Source: Balaenoptera acutorostrata (lineage: Eukaryota > Chordata > Mammalia > Artiodactyla > Balaenopteridae). From it: 64,000 nucleotides of DNA. This document shows, piece by piece, positions 50,791 through 63,325 of this stretch; within the stretch, counting starts at the first letter, position 1; each line of letters begins with the position of its first letter. Below the pieces are notes generated by a model that was given only the letters and a program-made list of their open reading frames with translations, made no database searches and was not told the DNA's origin. Made by a program: the position numbers and the translations under genes. Where the stretch lies: NCBI RefSeq assembly GCF_949987535.1, contig NC_080067.1, positions 8,184,001 to 8,248,000 on the forward strand, given 5' to 3'.

Positions 50791-51976
50791 TCCTTCATAT
50801 TTATCCACACCAACTTCCTTATAAATATGGCTTTGGGTACCTCTAAAGTTAGAAAGCAAAGCATAAGCCACTTGCTTCTTCTTCCAGAAAAAGAGGATTG
50901 ATGCTAAAACCTACCGATCAGGCTCAAAGCAATACCCTTCACACTTAGCTTTGCTCTCTTAGCCTTCCCTTCCCTGCTGTCCTCAACCTCTCCGCCCTGG
51001 CTCTCTGACAAAACCTTCAACCTTGCACGACTGTAAGAACTCAAAGCAATGCCCCAGGGTCTGCTGCTTCCTCTCTTACCCATGGGTACAGTGATGATCA
51101 TGCAATGTCTTTCAGTCAACAGCGCCCCAGGCCTGGTACAATAAATCTCTCTTAGCGTTAAGGAGGGAGGGAGAAAACCCCTCAGCCTCCAATCCAGAGA
51201 CGGGAAGGATTCTTAAAAGCAGGGTTAGAGGGCAGAACTTGTGTGTCAATGTTAAGTCCTTCTGTATATAGCAGCCATAGTTACCGTGTGGGTTGGTGAA
51301 TGCTAAAACAGATGAGTCTCTGCCAAGATTTAAGCTAGTAACACCTTTAATTTCCATGGATAAATACAATTCATGGGCGAATACAGGGTTTATATCCTAT
51401 ATGGTAAACTGTATTTTCGGAATCGCATAAATAATTACGCAGAGTTTAAACCTGGTGGAATGTTCCACGTCTCCATTTTTGGTACTTTCTTTTCCTTCAT
51501 TGGGAAACAAGGGTGCAAGAGAATTTGATTTGCTAATATTTACAATGGAAAGAAGACATATGCTTTCCATATACCCCTAAAAGATTGTATTTTGCAATAA
51601 GCGAACACTAATGAAAAAGTTTCTAGTATGAGTTCATGGTTTAATAACTTAATACAAGGAGGTAGAGATATAAAGAATATTGAGTTGTGAGTCGTTCCCT
51701 TCTCTTTAGTGACTGGCTGTGTTGCCATGATGGGACACAGGTTGTGTTTCCCAATTTAACACAACAGCAGAAAGTGGGATGGGAACCCTTAGCATGTCCC
51801 TCGTATCAAGCAGGATTTTGATTGGATTTTTAATGGTAAATATGTGTGACCTTTAGTTTTTGAAATTATGGCTACAATAATATAATATCCTGAGTGTTAA
51901 CGGCATCAGTATCGCGTGACCTAAACATTTTCAGGCGCTCCTCATATTTCACAGTAAATTTGATGGGTCTTGTTCT

Positions 51977-52327
51977 CTACAACCGTTGTCTCAGTGCTAC
52001 GTACTCAATGGTGTGATGACAGGTTCGACAATTTTTAGAAATTAGTCCAGGGGATATAATATTGGGAAGGGTGTGGCCAAAGGGCTGCAGGTGTGTAAAC
52101 AAGGCACTGCTAATGGCGGCTGCATGACGGGACCCTCGTATCTGTAGCAGAAAGCGCAGGGCATTGATGAGCATCTCAAGCGAGTCTGCGCAGAGCTGTA
52201 GCTGCCCCTCCTCCTTATCACAGTTGTTTCTGCCTTGTTCTCTCACCCACTCTTCAAAGGTGTTCTCCCTACCTTTACTTTTCTCCCCATGCTGCTTCCA
52301 AGAATCTGTGTAAATAGAGTGTCCTGA
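51977..52327 (-). other. 116-codon open frame of unknown nature in a CpG-richer patch
   Basis: On the minus strand the frame is open from just after a TAA at 52328-52330 to a TAG at 51977-51979. There is no ATG in the upstream part; the only candidate start is a GTG at 52244-52246. The predicted product is mixed in composition, not low-complexity: it has an amphipathic stretch (SLEMLINALRFLLQI), an Ala-rich stretch (SRHAAAISSALF) and a CRTCHH motif near the end. The DNA carries about eight CpGs in 200 bases, against few in the neighbouring AT-rich intron. I recognise no family. It could be an old retrocopy, part of an unassigned LTR, a conserved regulatory patch, or chance. No splice sites convincing enough to call an exon were identified. 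Confidence 0.25.
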
Positions 52328-53253
52328 TTAAAAATACCCAATGGCTTATCACAGCTTGCTTAAAATTTAGCATAGCATTCCAGACTTTATCAATATGGAA
52401 AGTCTATTTTCATGGAACTAGAAAGGTAAATAGGAACGGGAAGGGTCGTGTGAAGAGGTGATCGAAAATAAGGATCAGATTAAAAAGGAGGGGGAAGTCC
52501 CAGGAAGCGCCCAGAGCTGCGTGGGAGGTAAGCCCTACCGCAGCCTCCCCAGCACTTCCTGGTGTTCGTACTGTTCTAAGTGATGAAAGCAAGGATTCTT
52601 TGGTGAAATAGCAGGTAAAGGCTTCACTTTATCTGCAAGGAACACTTCTTCCAAGGACCATCCATCTATAGTGCAGTCTATACGTGTTTCAGATCTGTGC
52701 TCAGTTCCCAGTGAATTTGTCTTGGGTGGACCCCCTCCTCCAAATGCCCCAGGATCCTAATGCACTGGGGCCCCGACATCTTGTGCAGCAGTGGAGGGTA
52801 GAGTTGGGTTGGTGGGACATGAAGTGAGCCAGCTGGAGACCTCCCTGAGCGCACAGTGGCTAAGGACACCTCTCATTTCAACGTTTGATGAAAAATGAGG
52901 CTCTCAGAAAACAATGTGCTTTAAATTTGTTTCTTTATAGAAAAAAAAATAGAGTGGGAGAATACACACAAAATATTCATAGTGGTGGATTGTAGGATTA
53001 CAGTTTCTTCTTTTTTCCTTTTCTCATATCCCTGTTTTCAGTTTTGCTAGAATAAGCATGACGGAATTTTTAGTGGGATTCTGGCAACTCTAGAGATTTG
53101 GAATAAGAAATGAAAGGAGTCCAGGACTGGGTGATAAGAGTGGTGTGGTCATATTTCTAGGGAGATCACTTTGTGTGTATTCTCCATGATTTAAATTCTC
53201 ACAGATATTCCATTGCAAACTCTAAGAAAAGTTCCATGTTAAGTTAGGGTAAC

Positions 53254-53303
53254 TAAAAAAAAAGAGGGAAAGAAAGAAAAGGAAAAGGAAAGGAAGAAAG
53301 GAG
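53254..53303. repeat. Polypurine (GAAA/GGAA)n tract
   Basis: A run of about 50 A and G residues in GAAA, GGAA and GAGG units. Confidence 0.9.
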
Positions 53304-53794
53304 GCATAGATACAAATCAACTGATGCTTAGCTGAATTGAATGTGCCCAGTTTTTTTTTTTTTTTTCTTCCTCTTTCCATTTTGTTCCAAGTTTCCTTTC
53401 TCCTTAAATGAAAGTACTTTACTCCTCTCCCAGGAGTATGTATTGGCATCTCTCAGAAATCTCTAATAATTTGGAACGAGAAGAGCTTGGGAACTTGAGA
53501 TCCAAAAAATATCTCCAAGATGTGCTTTAGTCAATAATTCCAACATGCTTGCTCAACAAATCATTTACTGGAGTTTTGACCAATAGAGTTATTACTTGCT
53601 TTAAGAAAACCAAACAGATTTTGATGATAAACTTAGAGAATTCTTACCTATAACTGAAAGAATTTTTCACATATGGGTAGCCACAAATTCATCTGGGATA
53701 GGTTTAGAGGAAGAGCCCAGATAACTGCGTATGGTCCAATGAGAAACAGATAAGGGATTCCTGACAATGTAATGCACAGAGCAAGGACCTAGGG

Positions 53795-54300
53795 ATAGCT
53801 GTCATTTATTAAGCTTCCATTATATGCTAGACACTGAGTCACAAGCTTTGTATGTATTCCATCTAAACTTCTCATTGATCACCTTGACCAACATTATCAG
53901 AAACTGAAGCACATTTTACAAATGTGGAAATTGAGATGTGTAGTACTTTCTTCAGGGTCACACAGCTAATGAGTGTCAAAGAGCAGGATTTAGGGGCTTC
54001 CCTGGTGGCGCAGTGGTTAAGAATCTGCCTGCCAATGCAGGGGACACGGGTTCGAGCCCTGGTCTGGGAGGATCCCACATGCCGCAGAGCAACTAAGCCC
54101 GTGAGCCACAATTACTGAGCCTGCGTATCTGGAGCCTGTGCTCCGCAACGGGAGAGGCAGCGACAGTGAGAGGCCCGCGCACCGCGATGAAGAGTGGCCC
54201 CCGCTCGCCACAGCCCTCGCACAGAAACGAAGACCCAACACAGCCAAAAATTAATTAATTAATTAATTAAAAAAAAAAAAGAGCAGGATTTAAACACAAA
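53795..54300 (-). repeat. MIR element split by a SINE
   Basis: GCTGTCATTTATTAAGCTTC, ATATGCTAGACACTGAGTCA, AAATGTGGAAATTGAGATGT and CAGGGTCACACAGCTAATGA match reversed MIR. The CHR SINE at 53993-54277 interrupts it within GAGCAGGATTTA. Confidence 0.78.
53993..54277 (+). mobile_element. CHR-type SINE with (TTAA)n tail and small body deletion
   Basis: It runs from GGGCTTCCCTGGTGGCGCAG to a (TTAA)n and poly(A) tail, flanked by the 15-bp duplication AAAGAGCAGGATTTA at 53978-53992 and 54278-54292. Relative to the other copies it has lost about 14 bases near 54210, between CGCTCGCCACAG and CCCTCGCACAG. Confidence 0.95.
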
Positions 54301-55404
54301 TCTGAGTTTGATTTCCAATGTTGCCTTACTATAATCTTCTGGGAATGAGCGTATTCTGTGAACAATGTTTTAGAAACTGGATTTCATTTTCATTTAATCT
54401 TTCTATCCATGCTATAGCACATCAGGATACATACTCTTTAAAATGTCATAAGAGATAAAAGTGAAATAAAGCCTTTGGATAATCAACAAATTTCCCTCTC
54501 AACCCCCGAAGAAGAGTAGAACCTCTATTTGAAACGACTCAGCTACTTTAGTTCTAGATTGGAATATATCTCTCATTTAGGTACACATGGCTCTAATTCT
54601 TAAATTTGCTTCAGTAGCCAATGAGACAATGGATCTGAAAACCACCACTGGTGCCACTTTTAATCCCCTCCTTGAGTCAACGAGGATGCAGTCATAAAAG
54701 CTTCATTATCACAGATTTTAGGCATAGTTACCAAAGTCATTAATGCATGTAGCACCATATTCTGACCTTACTCACAAAACCTTTGCTTGACCCCTCCTCC
54801 CAGGATGTTTCTGCCTCTTTCCTAGAATGGTGATCTCTGTGACATAGTAGCTCTAGGTAGGATGCATAGCAACATCCCCTGTGCTCATCTCTTCTAAGAC
54901 TGGAAATAACAAAGAGAACTGAGCCCAAATCAACGCTGAGCCGTGGCTCTCTCTTCAGTGATGCTCTAGAGGAAAGAAGGACAGATGTGCTGAACCACTG
55001 TTAGTGAGCAGACAAATGTCTGATCCGACAGGCTTGGCTCCATGATTGCTACTTGTAAGCCACTTCTTTCTGAGAACAAGGCGCTGAAACAAACTCACTC
55101 CCTTGATACTTGACTTTAAGCAAAGCAATTTAAAATTTCTTCAAACTTGGCAGTTGTTCAGTGAAAAAGAACTTGGTTTAAATGAGAATTGGAAGATCAA
55201 GTTAACCTTCTCTAATTGCACAAGGCTTTAGTGGGAGAAATCTATGGTCTTTGTAGGGCAACGGGAATAATTGTCGGCACCAAAAAGCATAATGCCGACA
55301 TAAACACAGCACGTTTAAGGGGGTCTGGGACTGTGGAACTACTTAGTTCAGGACCCAAAAGAAAATATTTGGAGATTATATTGCAAGCAAATGGACATAA
55401 AGTT

Positions 55405-55575
55405 ATTCATTCATTCAACAAAGTTTTACTGAGTGCTTGCTATGGCTGGGAAATGTTTTAAGTGTTTGGATACACATCAGTGAACAAAACAGAACAGATC
55501 TCTATCCTATGCCCTGAGAGAAGTTACATTCTACTTCGGAGAGAAAAACAATAAATTATAAATAACTGTATAGTT
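55405..55575 (-). repeat. L2-like fossil
   Basis: TTATTCATTCATTCAACAAA, TTACTGAGTGCTTGCTATGG, ATCAGTGAACAAAACAGAAC and GAAGTTACATTCTACTTCGG follow the same fossil consensus as at 38805. Confidence 0.6.
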
Positions 55576-58137
55576 TATTAGAGGGTTTTAAATGCTACAG
55601 CAGAAAGAAAAAGTAGAACGGGGTAAAGGCATATAAAATGTAGGAAACGGCAGTGTAGGGCTGTAGCATGACATTCTTAAGTGCTACGTAATATTGCTTT
55701 TGGATATTAATAAATGATTTGTGTGTTATTGCTGGTCCTCTTAGAAGCAAATGATGAGTAGATCACGATGCAGATCTGAGGTCAAGCAAAGGAGAAAGAA
55801 AGGAAGAAAAACTGGATGACAGTGTCTTAGACCTCAGTGCAGTTCTAAGGAAAGTTCGCCAAGGCCATCAAGAAGTCATCTAGCCAAGCCAATCATCAGA
55901 GTATCGTCACATCTCCTAGGACCAGACCTGTCTTAGCAGCCCTGCTTCACTCCGTCACTGGCTGGTAGCAGCCCCTGGAAAGTCTGGCCTGTGCCAACAC
56001 AATGATGTGTTTCAGAGGACAGTAGCTGGGGTCATCAGCCATACTCTCCTGTAATCAGAGATAAGAGGCACACATTCTCATGGTTGCTACAATTAGTATA
56101 GTAGATATCTCATATGTTTGGCAGACTAGCATCCTTGCCCCTTCCTCGTGTCACTGCACCTCCATGTTCCACTGGAGATGAAAACTCCTCTCTGTGTGCA
56201 GCCTTGGTAGAACTACCCAACCTGGTGCTCAGACAAGCCCTCACTGGAAGGATAGGCAAATCATCCATGCTGACCAATCATTCTTTCTCTTCTGGTAATT
56301 TAAATCTTGACCAGAGGGATCCAAGATCAAAAATGAAGGAAGCAGATTCATTCAACCATGAAGACCAGAAAAAACTTGCCAGTTATTCCTGCTACCTAGG
56401 CCTCATGAACACTACTGCTTCTTGACTTTTTCAAAGACTGGTTGCTCATGCCTTTCTTTGGTTCCATAAGTTACAACATATGTTTTCAATAAATTAATAT
56501 TTTTGCTTCAGATAACCAGAATCTATTTATATTGCTTACAAAGAACCCTAATTACAAAACTGATATATTTAGAAAAGGACAGTCAAAATCCAGGGATTAG
56601 ATGACATTGCATATGGTCGAGTCCTGAATTCTTCATTTATTTGCTGGGTATCCTCAGATACAATTTTGACACCTGTTTGTACCACATCTGCATACTGGAT
56701 ATATGTCTGCTTCTCATGGCTACGAGCTTTGAAGAGGTCAATACATGCAAAAGTATTTTATACTTTTTGACTAATCATATAAAGTAAGGAGTTTACCTGA
56801 ATGTGTAATGCTTTAATTCTTTAACCATTAAAAAAATCAGGCATAACTATGGCTCAGTATTAATATTTGTTAAAGCTAGGTGGGTATAGGGTGGGCATTT
56901 GTTATAAAAATCTATGTATTTTGTGTATGTATGAAACATTTCATAATTTTCTTTTTAAATTAAGGAAATCGGATAATTATTCAGCACTTCCTTAAACATC
57001 TAATTGAGTATTAAGTTGTAACATACAAAGTCTTTTCAGATTGCTGGAGTTAGAAAAGATCTTTAAAGATGATGACGAGGAACTCTTTACTGTAGAGATG
57101 AAGATCCTGAGTTCAGAGTGGTTCAGTAAAGAGTGCAAAACGATGAATGTTAATTGTTGAAATGGGAGGGATTAGACCTCAAGTCATATGATTCTCAGTT
57201 TTGTGGGCTTTGTGCTGAAACACACGGCATTTCTCCAAACATTAAAAAAAAAAAAAAAAAAAAACCAAAGAAATAATTATCACATGAGTAAATAATCTAG
57301 TTTTGATATCGTAAAAGGAAAACTTGTACTTATAGATGTTATTGATAAAATAAGCCAGGACATGTAACAAACTCCGCATTAATCAAGTTCTTTTTAAGCA
57401 GTTAGGTACAGAATTAGAAGCTGTGTTTAAAAGCTTGGGCAAATAAGGTAAAAAGGATGGAAAATATGTCCTGTGGGAGAAAGCAGAAATTTTGCAATGA
57501 GAATTTGGAAACAAGGAAATAGGAATTGAAAAGAGATGGTTAAGGATCTCCTGACAATTCTCCAGTGTATAAATATACGATTGCAGTTTTAGGTGTCAAT
57601 TTAGCACTTTCCAAGAACACGAAGACAACAAACATACTGAGTATTTCCTCCATTGTGCAAACTCGACTCTTAGTGAAGATTCACGAACACTGCGCCAGAT
57701 TGCCCTGAGTCACAACTTGGCAGGCATGTGAGGCAAAACAGTTAGGCGCTTCCTCAACTTCCTGTTTCTTCCCTAAAATAGAGTTGAGACTTCACCAGAA
57801 CTGGAGGCCAAACCCCGGTGCCTAGACAAGCATCACTGGATCCACCAAGCTCAGGGGAGCTCTTAGTACTGACAAACCTGCCCCAAGACAGACATATTAT
57901 GAAAAACAAATCTGTGCATAACATTTTCTTATTAGCTTCCACATGATTATAGGCATTTTCTTCCAATAACAAGAAAAGTACATTTTGAGCCTATAGCTGT
58001 AATTAAAACATGACAATTCAGAATTCTTCTAAACCATGAGGGCTTCAATTTGATGGTCAGCCTAACAGATTTGGTACATCCATCTTCAGAGGTCAGCAGG
58101 CTAGATGGGAAATATTTTTGGCTTTGCCATTCATATA
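55576..58137. other. Mostly unique intron
   Basis: Contains the A-run at 57243. The 103-codon plus frame at 56114-56425 has no recognisable domain. Confidence 0.45.
57243..57264. repeat. Poly(A) run
   Basis: About 20 consecutive A residues with no recognisable element directly upstream. Confidence 0.9.
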
Positions 58138-58291
58138 GCCTCTGTCTCAACTACTCAACTCTGCTATTGTAGTGCTAAAACAGTAATAAGAAACACATAA
58201 AATATGAGCATGATTGTTTTCCAATAAAATGTCCTTTGTAAATCAGGCTTCCCCCCAATTATGGCCCACGGTCCCTATTTTGCCAACTCCC
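58138..58291. mobile_element. hAT-Charlie (MER58-like) fragment
   Basis: GCCTCTGTCTCAACTACTCA, ACTCTGCTATTGTAGTGCTA, TTTTCCAATAAAATGTCCTT, ATTATGGCCCACGGTCCCTA and TTTTGCCAACTCCC align, in the opposite orientation, to the family of the element at 13118. Only one end is preserved. Confidence 0.72.
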
Positions 58292-59541
58292 TATGTAGAA
58301 ACCTACAGATTACTGTATATGAGTAGTCAGCTCTTGATTCTTTGGAAGTTTTGAACAGACTCTATCCTGTGACAGTATTTAAGAAGTACTATTTGTTAGT
58401 GTAAGAACCAGGTAGAGTCTTTGTTTAGGTAGAACCCAGATTATGAATGCCATAGCGGTACATGCTAAAAGAAGATTATCCAGACAACTGTCTTTTACAG
58501 AGGGTAGTTATTTCCTTTCTCTTTTGGTAATGAGAATATACTTAGTTATTCTTCACCTGAAAAATAGGCTTAACTGTCAATGAGCCAGAAGGATCTCTGA
58601 CAAGGCTTTTCTTCCAGTTCCATCAACAGAAGCTACTTTGGGGCTTTCTGAGCTGCATCATAAAGCAAAATACATGCAAATCAGGAGGCTGAAGGAGAGA
58701 AATGGAGATTGTGGTCAAAGAGTCTATATAAAATCAGGCCAAAGCAAGCTAAAAAATGTGACAAAGAAGCTAAAAAATGTGAGAAATTTCTTCTCTGGCA
58801 GTCTCTTTTATGCACAGAGAAAGACAGGTAGTTTTCCAAATCATTATATATATTCTATACAATAAAACAACCTTAGGCAGAAGGGGATTTTTTTAACCTC
58901 CAAACACATTCTGAATTTAATGTTTTCCCATTCAATAGTATCTTTCCTTAGTAGCATTGTTAACAAGATTTCTTTTGCTGTTTGACTCCTACTGTATATC
59001 TGAAACAGAGTGCTTTTTTTTTTCTTTAATAGTGGAACATAACGTTTCAAAAGATAATTTAGTGGACTCAAAATTGAAGAATTCTGAGGAAGTCAAGACT
59101 TCAGGAAAAATAGCTCTCCTTATCATAGATGAAATCAGCTCTCCAGTTACAGCTTGTTTTACTGCCCATCAATAGAGATGTTCCAGACATAAGATCTTTT
59201 CTTTCACTTGATGTCATTTTTAATAATGAGGCTTCTTGGATCCTTCTCACCAGTGCTCTGTGGATTAGTAAATATTAAAAAAAAAACAAAGACAGAAAAC
59301 CCCAAATTCACACCCCAGACTTTCCTCCCCTCTCATCTTAAATATACACCCAACAAAGCACAAAAGAGCAGGTAAGGTGAATTCTACAGCAAATGCACAT
59401 TTTAGAGACATTCCTAACACTTCCTTCTTTCTCATCCCCCAAACCAAAGAGATCACCCAATCCTTCTAGTAGCTAAACTGGTGAAATTGGTTCTAAATCC
59501 ATTCACTCTCACTTCTTTATTGGCCACATCCTAGACTAAGC

Positions 59542-59727
59542 CAGGGTTTCTCAAACTTTAATGTGCAGCAGAATGCCCTGGAGGGCTCCTGAAAGCACAG
59601 GCTGCTGGGCCCACCTCCAGATCTGATTCAGTAGGTCTGGGCGGGGCCTGATAATTTGCATTTCTCACAGTTCCAGGTGATGCCAATACTACTGGGCTTC
59701 ACATCACACTCCGAGCAGCACTTGGCT
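59542..59727 (-). mobile_element. MER5A hAT-Charlie element
   Basis: CAGGGTTTCTCAAACTTTAA, CCCTGGAGGGCTCCTGAAAG, TCTGATTCAGTAGGTCTGGG, TAATTTGCATTTCTCACAGT and CCAGGTGATGCCAATACTAC match reversed MER5A over almost its full length. Confidence 0.87.
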
Positions 59728-59934
59728 GACGGACCATCACCGCATATATGTGCGTTACCTGTCTTGCATGGCAGCAAAAATAATCTTTGAAAAAATGCAA
59801 TAGTTATGTGACTTCCCTTAGAACACTTTGACCGCCGTTAGTTAACTAGCAATGGCGTGAGTCTGACAGCGATCTGACTCCTGTCTCCCTCCCCACCCCA
59901 TGTGACACCTAGTTCTCCAGTGACACGGGCCTTC

Positions 59935-60320
59935 TCTCCTTTTCTCAGATGACGCTGTCTCTCCCAGGACCTTTGCACACGCAGCTCTATTTGCCTAGAA
60001 TCCTTTCATTCTGTTCTCCATGCAGTCAATTTCTACTTATTCTTCAAAATTCAACTCAAACATCACTTCCTTGATGAAGACTTCCTTGTACCCCAGATTT
60101 GGTCGGATCCCTCTGTCACTCCCTCCCATAGCAGCTGGTAATTTTCCTGCAAATTACTTAACAGGTTGTGTGATTATTTGATGAGTCTTTCTTTCTCAGT
60201 AGACTGTAAGGTACAGGAAATCACAGACTATGTCTTCTTTCTCTTGCACTCTCCCACATGCAAAGCAGAGTGCCTGGCCTGAACATGGCAGGTGCTCTAA
60301 AGTTTGTGTTAAAAGAATAA
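59935..60320 (+). repeat. L2 3' end
   Basis: CCAGGACCTTTGCACACGCA, AATTTCTACTTATTCTTCAA, CTTCCTTGATGAAGACTTCC, TTGATGAGTCTTTCTTTCTC and GCAGAGTGCCTGGCCTGAAC follow the L2 3' region in order. Confidence 0.8.
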
Positions 60321-60374
60321 AGTTCATCATTAGAAGATGCATTCCAATTTTACAATAATAACATTGCTGGTTGC

Positions 60375-60592
60375 AAGAGTGATCACTAACATTTACTAAG
60401 CCCTCATGTGCCAGGCACTGTGCACAGCACTTTACAAGCAACATTTCATTCAAGCCTATGAAGTAGATGCTATTTATTATTGCCATCTTACAGATGAGAA
60501 AACTGAGGCTCAGGAAGTTGAAGTTCATTGCCCCAAATCACATAGATTATAAGTGATGAGAGCTTTTTTTGCCTGACAGATACAAATCTAGA
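60375..60592 (-). repeat. MIR element
   Basis: AACATTTACTAAGCCCTCAT, GTGCCAGGCACTGTGCACAG, TTACAGATGAGAAAACTGAG and GCTCAGGAAGTTGAAGTTCA match reversed MIR. Confidence 0.88.
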
Positions 60593-60595
60593 CTC

Positions 60596-60800
60596 ATTAT
60601 TACAGCCAGCATTTATGTGGTTCTTTATATTTTCTATCACTTATTTCCTTTATCAGACCCCCTAGATAGCTTTAAGATATAAGTATTATCTCTGTTCGCC
60701 TCTTACAGACAAGATAAAGTATTGAAGGGTGAAACGACTTTGCCAAGGTCACATACAGAATGCTAATGACTGAACCAGGACCCGAACTCAAGTCTTCACA
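60596..60800 (-). repeat. MIR element
   Basis: CAGCCAGCATTTATGTGGTT, TAAGTATTATCTCTGTTCGC, GACAAGATAAAGTATTGAAG, GCCAAGGTCACATACAGAAT and AACCAGGACCCGAACTCAAG match reversed MIR, directly after the previous copy. Confidence 0.78.
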
Positions 60801-61182
60801 CAGGAAGCTTATAACTTTTCCAGCCAACCATGTTGGAAATGGTAAAAAGTGCTCTCTATAATAAGACAATTTTTACTACATATCTGTTCTCAAATATGCA
60901 TCTGAAAATGTGAATTCACTTGAACATCCTGCCAAGTTGCTAAAGGCCAACAACTGGATTGCTTCTTAGAAAACTCTTTCAGCTTTGAGAGGTATTTCCA
61001 TGCCAGAGCTTCTAGGTAGAGCAAAAATACTTCTCCCTTTCACATTCAGGGTGGCGGGGGGAGGGAGGGGTCCCATTATCTCCAACACCAAGCACGAGGA
61101 TTCCTGAGTTATGTGCAAGTTGCTGGCTTTGTCTGAATTCTCAGTGGCCGCCTCTCCAGCTGCTCTCCCCTTGCCTTTTCTT

Positions 61183-61586
61183 TCCTTTTTTAAAATTTGT
61201 ATTGGAGTATAGTTGACTTACAATGGTGTGCTAGTTTCTGCTGTATAGCAAAGTGAATCGGTTATACATGCACATATATCCACTCTTTTTTAAGTTCTAT
61301 TCCCATATAGGTCATTACAGAGTATTGAATAGAGTTCCCTGTGCTATACAGTAGGTCTTTATTAGTTACCTGTTTTATATATAGTAGTGTGTTATGTGTC
61401 AATCCCAATCTCCCAATTTATCCCTCCCCTCCCCTTTTCCCCCCTGGTAACCATAAGTTTGTTTTCTACTTCTGTGACCTAGAATTTGTCATACTGAGTG
61501 AAGCAAGTCAGACAGAGAAAGGCAACTATCATACGATATCACTTATATGTGGAATCTAAAAAGATGGTACATATGAACCCATCCCT
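61183..61586 (-). mobile_element. L1 insertion with 5' inversion
   Basis: 61190 to about 61478 is an L1 3' UTR in reverse (GTATTGGAGTATAGTTGACT to AACCATAAGTTTGTTTTCTA). From about 61480 to 61575 the L1 sequence just upstream of that point reads forward (TTGTCATACTGAGTGAAGCA, TCACTTATATGTGGAATCTA). The 13-bp duplication CTTGCCTTTTCTT at 61170-61182 and 61587-61599 encloses both parts, so it is one insertion event. Confidence 0.92.
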
Positions 61587-62089
61587 CTTGCCTTTTCTTG
61601 CCAGCGTTCTCTGGGGGGGCACTCACCTCTCTTGGCTTCCTTATTTGTTTACCTCCTTTGTGCCTGCATTGGCCTAGCCTCCGAAAGGCAGCTGTGATAG
61701 AAAAGACTTAAGAGCAGAGGGATGTGGATGAATAAACCTCCAGACCCCAGTCCTGAAACCCTGAATTAAGGACAACCTGGTCACTTCCTGGGCAAACATA
61801 TGTTGATTTAGTAACCTGGCAGAAAACCCCAGAATTCCACGTCCTCTATCTGTGCAAGCTACTTATTTAAAAAGAAAAAAAATATCCTAGCAATGGAATC
61901 AATTTCTGTCTAGAAACAGAAAGAAAGGATGGGGTCAGGGGCCTGAGGAAACTTGGAAGAAGAGGGAACTATGAGTTAGAAACAAAAGGGCAAAATGAGC
62001 TCACGGGAGACAGACTCATACAGTGTCTCAGGGTTATTCCTATATGGGAGAAGTACAGGGATTCATTTGAAACAGCAAAAGAAATATTT

Positions 62090-62245
62090 TCATTCAGTTA
62101 GCAAGTATCTATTAAGCATTTCTTAAGTATCAAGGACTGTTCTAGGCATGTAGATACCAGGATTAATATGGAATCAGAAAGAAGGGCCACTCTCAACTGT
62201 GCATAATCTCATGGGGGAGACAGATGTGTAAAGAGAAAGTAATAA
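62090..62245 (-). repeat. L2-like fossil
   Basis: AGCAAGTATCTATTAAGCAT, TCAAGGACTGTTCTAGGCAT, GTAGATACCAGGATTAATAT and ATCTCATGGGGGAGACAGAT follow the fossil consensus also seen at 38805 and 55405. Confidence 0.55.
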
Positions 62246-62261
62246 CACAGGGTGTGTCTCA

Positions 62262-62625
62262 GTCAGTTCTGGCTGCTATAACAAAGCACTGTACAAAGAC
62301 GGGGTGGTTTATAAACAACAGAATTTTTTTTTTCTTAAAGCTATGGAGGCTGGGTGGGCTGGATGTCTGAGCTCAGGGTACCGGCACCATTGGGTTCTGG
62401 TGAGGACCCTCTTCCGGGTTGCAGACTTTCAAATTCTCGTTGTGTCTTCACATGGTGGAAAGAGAACGGGCGAGCTCTCTGGCCTCTTCCTATAAGGGCA
62501 CTAATCCCATTCATGAGGCCTCCACCCTCATGACCTATTACCTCGCAAAGACCTCTCCAAATACCACCAAAATGGAATTAGGGTTTCAACATGTGAATTT
62601 GAGAGGAAATAAAACATTCAGTTCA
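62262..62625 (-). mobile_element. MLT1A-type MaLR LTR
   Basis: The reversed signature is CAGTTCTGGCTGCTATAACA, GGGTGGTTTATAAACAACAG, TGTGTCTTCACATGGTGGAA, TATAAGGGCACTAATCCCAT, CCACCCTCATGACCTATTAC and TCAACATGTGAATTTGAGAG. It corresponds to the element at 20712 in the opposite orientation. Confidence 0.85.
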
Positions 62626-62699
62626 TTGCAGGACAGGACCTACTCTAAAGAATGGAAGCATGATATGAAACAGAAGGATCAGAAGGTCACAGCTGGTGA

Positions 62700-63325
62700 G
62701 GGTCTCACAGGTGAGACAGGCTTGAACTGAGTCTCGATGAATTTATTAGCTTAATGTGAGTGGGGGAGGTGGTGGAGTACCAATCCTGGCAGGGAGAACA
62801 TCAAGTTCAAAGGCACAAGGCAATTTAGAACATGGAACATGTTTAAAAAAAAAAAAAAAAAAAGCATTAAATAATGAATCAGGCTGAAGCAGGAGTCGGG
62901 GGGTAGGGGGGTACTGTTTGGGAAAGATGAGTGAGGGAGGGGGAGGGTGAAAAAGGGGAAGGATGAGTTTGAAGGGATAGACTACAGACCAGAGAGAGCA
63001 CATCAGTGGCTTTATACACAGCCTAAAGAATTTGCATTTATCCTGAGACGGATAAAATTTGCATTTATCCAGTGGTCCCTGAGGAACCACTGAAGCCTTG
63101 GTCATAGGATAGTAGTATGATCAGGTTTGCACTGTAGGAAGATGACTTTGGAAGCGGTGAGAAGAAAGGATTTGAGAGGGCACCACTGGAGATTGGGCGA
63201 CTAGTACCGATGAAGTGGAATTGCTGCAACCCAGGCACAGAATCATGAGAATCTGAACAAGGGCAGTGGCAGGAGGGATGGCTGTCTATATCAGTGCAAA
63301 AGGGTCCAGGTGGGAGCCCTGGAGG
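62700..63325 (-). repeat. Possible L2-like fossil
   Basis: Stretches such as AGTATGATCAGGTTTGCACT, GAAGATGACTTTGGAAGCGG and GCTTTATACACAGCCTAAAG resemble an old LINE (L2-type) region in reverse. An A-run lies at 62843-62863. The match is weak. Confidence 0.35.

Noticed and set aside
50529..50864. 111-codon Lys/Glu/Arg/Gly-rich minus-strand frame
   Set aside because: It is the translation of the polypyrimidine tract; its composition follows from the repeat and no start or domain supports it.
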